From contig JAOZRQ010000231.1 in NCBI GenBank assembly GCA_029940115.1, forward strand, positions 1-7,888: a stretch of DNA of 7,888 nucleotides. Reading direction: 5' to 3'. Origin of the DNA: Desulfobacterales bacterium. Lineage in GTDB: Bacteria; Desulfobacterota; Desulfobacteria; Desulfobacterales; 4be13. This document shows positions 7,401 through 7,888 of this stretch, piece by piece (positions within the stretch are counted from its first letter, which is position 1; each line of letters begins with the position of its first letter). Both the position numbers and the translations under genes were made by a program. The notes beneath the pieces are model-generated. The model did not search any database and was not told the origin of the DNA. It worked only from the letters and a program-made list of their open reading frames with translations.

Positions 7401-7638
7401 CAAGGCCGGCCATCAGGAGACGCATCAGCCCTTGGCAAAGGTCTATGTCAAGGTCTATGCGCGGATGAATGGCGGTGATGTGCGGTTCTACAAGGACGGC
7501 TACACCGACATCCGGGGCCGGTTTGACTATGCCTCCCTGAGCACCAATGAATTGGATCATGTGGAACGGTTCGCGATTCTGATTCTGAGCGAGGCGTACG
7601 GCGCGGTGATCCGAGAGGCTTCGCCGCCCCAGCGGTAA
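1354..7638 (+). CDS. Giant exported protein (2094 aa) with alpha-2-macroglobulin-like beta domains and helical repeats; family not named
   Basis: Function unknown. Seen: a Sec signal peptide (K2, hydrophobic 3-18, likely cut after VGA at 20-22) and no other membrane segment, so the protein is probably periplasmic or secreted. Residues 25-415 are mostly helical (DYYYYH at 50-55). Residues about 415-720 are beta-rich, with FVADEPVRLDLHVKN (from 424), RPGVFVAEF (500-508) and WMAGREY (553-559). These resemble macroglobulin (MG) domains of alpha-2-macroglobulins. Residues 725-900 hold more beta repeats (LGRNGEPKP; LQTDTEGRVHLG; ITGIPSGDYDLFL). A linker at 1305-1395 runs acidic then basic. TKEWVENNYYQLPIEEQ (from about 1407) follows, then a beta segment (1548-1640, GCQVILSNPTSSRQKL). 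Helical, TPR-like repeats occupy 1650-1890 (LLLQDRVSEAIRFFKRI). A beta domain covers 1905-2010 and a small transthyretin-like end 2020-2094 (VYVKVYARMNGGDVRFYKDG). No GCxEQ thioester is present, and only about ten cysteines. No pbpC-like neighbour is visible, although bacterial A2M genes often have one. Inferred: a large cell-envelope scaffold or protease-trap-like protein. The domain calls are pattern-based. Confidence 0.9.
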   Translation: MKLSITLAVLALGMFLISRVGAREIGFIEDFGLAKDRAEVLKQLIPGTSDYYYYHCLYAQHVSDVEQVNQMLDLWIKRYGYTPQVKEIMNRQALLDYEKDPEKSLAHIRKELDLRFDHRKETAGRQTDHPTALDQELISISQLMKNAFSRHKNLDGIEDVGLDMLPHDQLNPERRRDLLHRLQRPDVPGLAKLVKDDLRHKHSRGFGSHPIHVQMLKSQLDQCLRLMSDLLEDSAFIHAYLSKLTPSDDVDIRYDLAEKRAYLERLWAFAETLDPAHNSLKAHILFRILDMNRNQGDYDHDRFMTYIRLPRNVSYMEPEYLRKRRLHKADLNADFSAATRMPAVGTDEELVRDYLSHFFVTAKNIKPYVKFIQDTFLKDIFVETKIVNGIGDMEQWYAMMTPDRHNALKERVDLDFAQTNETFFVADEPVRLDLHVKNIETLIVKLFEINTFTYYQTHLQEVDTAVNLDGLAATHEEVIEYDETPLRRIRRSFEFPQINRPGVFVAEFIGNGKSSRAVIRKGKRWYHEQIGPAGHEFTIRDERNQKRPDASIWMAGREYRPGEDGVVIIPFSNQPGTQTMILKEQDFCSLASFVHQSEDYSLSAGFYVDRESLLRRFHATVVIRPVLSLNGHPISLSLLENVRLLIESADQEEVSTVKEVSGFKLFEEKEATYEFQVPENLANITFTLKAEVQNMSRNKKENMSDSATFPVNGIDATLTVEDIFLSRANDAYLLAILGRNGEPKPDRAVQVELKHRCFREKIYASLQTDTEGRVHLGKLEGIEWIRASEAGENPSSWHLVGDRRRHPANFHGRTGEVIQIPYVGSTAKEPRLSYTLLERRGGTWVANHKDAVQVHDGFLKITGIPSGDYDLFLKESGTKMAIRLTKGEAEDGFLLSENRILEVKEEFPLHIRRVDMDESAVQVQLGNASASARVHVFGTRFMPSFDGFSHLVYGGLPEPRRIRLNRPESQYVEGRNIGDEYRYILDRKYAEKFPGNMLKRPEVLLNPWSIRKTETTRDDARGGDQFASAAPSQEMREMAAFGDEVSEKIREHFSNPDFLAETTALLLNLKPDENGGVTINRNDLGAHTQIRVIAVDLFNTVCREIALPDTEMKTRDLRLIQHLAPDAHFTEQKQISAIRAGETFRVTDITTTEFEVYDSLEKVYDLLVTMSQDDTLQEFWFIPDWSEMDDAEKQEKYSEFACHEFSFFLFHKDLEFFARVIRPYLRNKKDKTFMDHWLLEDDLTRYLEPWAFSQLNIVEQILLARRGPGEKDQIARHVKDRFDMIPPDVDAYNWLFDTALKGRAFDEDEFGFEAAKEDVSLRGSRAQMDAMIAITSDSEADELDFDMALEAEDEKSARSLGISMLRSSGERMKAKKMRKSPAKQAFAPPRRDERRAARQFFQKLDKTKEWVENNYYQLPIEEQNADMITVNAFWNDFARFVSVQEQGMPFLSKNFIYATENFSDMMLALSVLDLPFKPGTHEPTVKDVSFILKAGGPMIVCHKEIQPAQPAEEKLPILASQHFFRSNDRYEHVGNERFDKVVADEFLLQTAYGCQVILSNPTSSRQKLRMLLQIPQGAMPLKSGFYTRGMPVTLEPYATQTFDYHFYFPELGRFPHYPVQAAKNEQFVASAAPATFNVVAELSRRDTESWDYLSQEGKEAEVLAFIRDHNLNRIDLNKIAFRMKEKAFFEAVIRLLKERHAYHHTLWSYGIHHKDQAAISEYLRHAVYANRCGLFIETPLLTIDPVVRKTYQHKEYKPLVNARAHSLGKRRKILNDRFHDQYQQFMRYLSYRPALDDADRIAVTYYLLLQDRVSEAIRFFKRIDPETVQTRMQYDYLRAYLDFYTENPESAWEIAAAYLDHPVPKWRKLFQHVADQLDELAGKAAPVADKESREQIQARLAATEASLEFKVESRQVTITYQNLSGCRVNYYPMEIELLFSRNPFVQQQTAHFAFIRPSDTEAHDLPAGQTVATFELPEKFRNSNLMVEIVAGGMRKSQAYYANSLEIQVIENYGHIKAGHQETHQPLAKVYVKVYARMNGGDVRFYKDGYTDIRGRFDYASLSTNELDHVERFAILILSEAYGAVIREASPPQR

Positions 7639-7670
7639 AGACGAGGAGATCAGAGGGACCGTCCTGCTCA

Positions 7671-7888
7671 GGCCAACTGGCTCCGGAGTGCCAAACTTGC
7701 AGTTTGGCATACCCACCTGGCTCCAGAGTGCCAAACTTGCAGTTTGGCATGGCCAACTGGCTCCGGAGTGCCAAACTTGCAGTTTGGCATACCCACCTGG
7801 CTCCGGAGTGCCAAACTTGCAGTTTGGCATGGACAACTGGCTCCGGAGTGCCAAACTTGCAGTTTGGCATACCCACCTGGCTCCGGAG
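7671..7888. repeat. Tandem array of a 40-bp palindromic unit in two alternating versions; continues past the window
   Basis: Five complete 40-bp units (starting 7671, 7711, 7751, 7791, 7831) and 18 bases of a sixth (7871). Odd units begin GGCCAACTGG (GGACAACTGG in the fifth) and even units begin ACCCACCTGG, so the true period is 80 bp. All then read CTCCGGAG, itself an 8-bp palindrome (CTCCAGAG in unit 2), followed by a 21-base palindrome: TGCCAAACT, loop TGC, AGTTTGGCA. These hairpins lie at 7689-7709, 7729-7749, 7769-7789, 7809-7829 and 7849-7869. The last 30 bases of complete units are identical apart from the one change in unit 2, so the array is young or is being homogenised. It starts 32 bases after the giant gene's stop, so its transcripts would end in stacked hairpins. 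There is no T tract. Function unknown: candidates are a transcript 3'-end structure, a protein-binding array, or a passive minisatellite. Confidence 0.95.

Noticed and set aside
6040..7854. Minus-strand open frame of 604 codons
   Set aside because: It runs opposite the well-supported giant gene and starts inside the stop-free tandem array. It has no recognisable domain and no reason to exist beyond G+C-rich codon bias.
7448..7876. Minus-strand frame encoding a 142-residue protein with a 40-residue repeat
   Set aside because: The repeat is the translation of the 40-bp DNA array in a stop-free frame. It then reads antisense into the giant gene.
7671..7888. CRISPR array: regular 21-23 bp palindromic repeats with about 18-base spacers
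   Set aside because: The 'spacers' are only two alternating, closely related sequences that share CTGGCTCCGGAG, so they are part of the repeat unit. No cas genes or leader are visible.

Overview
The window looks like bacterial chromosome from a repeat-rich environmental Gram-negative. Three things suggest this: ATGA-coupled genes with Shine-Dalgarno sites, a large protein with a classical signal peptide, and a dispersed inverted repeat of the sort whose reverse-strand reading gives 'FLRKQES...SCFRRNDK'. That repeat type is common in large deltaproteobacterial (Desulfobacterota) genomes, but the taxonomic guess is weak and no marker gene is present.

Layout, left to right. (1) Positions 1-272 hold the 3' end of an AAA-type ATPase gene resembling the C-terminus of COG3950/PtuA-like proteins. 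(2) Overlapping it by ATGA is a complete HNH-endonuclease gene (269-967) of the TIGR02646/PtuB type. Together they look like the 3' half of a Septu-like or retron-associated anti-phage module. (3) Positions 968-1353 are non-coding. This stretch contains weak hairpins after the HNH gene, a strong inverted repeat (1036-1110), a good extended -10 promoter candidate (1193-1221) and a strong ribosome binding site. (4) Positions 1354-7638 are one giant gene for a 2094-residue exported protein. I cannot assign it to a named family. It has alpha-2-macroglobulin-like beta-domain motifs, a charged linker in the middle, a helical-repeat region and a C-terminal beta domain, and it lacks the A2M thioester motif. 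(5) From 7671 to the window edge runs a tandem array of a 40-bp unit in two alternating versions (an 80-bp higher-order period), each carrying a perfect 9-bp hairpin.

The defence pair is visibly more A+T-rich than the giant gene (sample lines 26/60 versus 34/60 G+C), so the two halves probably have different histories. Nothing in the sequence links the defence pair to the giant protein: the giant gene has its own promoter candidate and ribosome binding site, and the inverted repeat lies between them. The many long reverse-strand open frames opposite the giant gene look like shadows of a stop-poor G+C-rich coding sequence and are not annotated.
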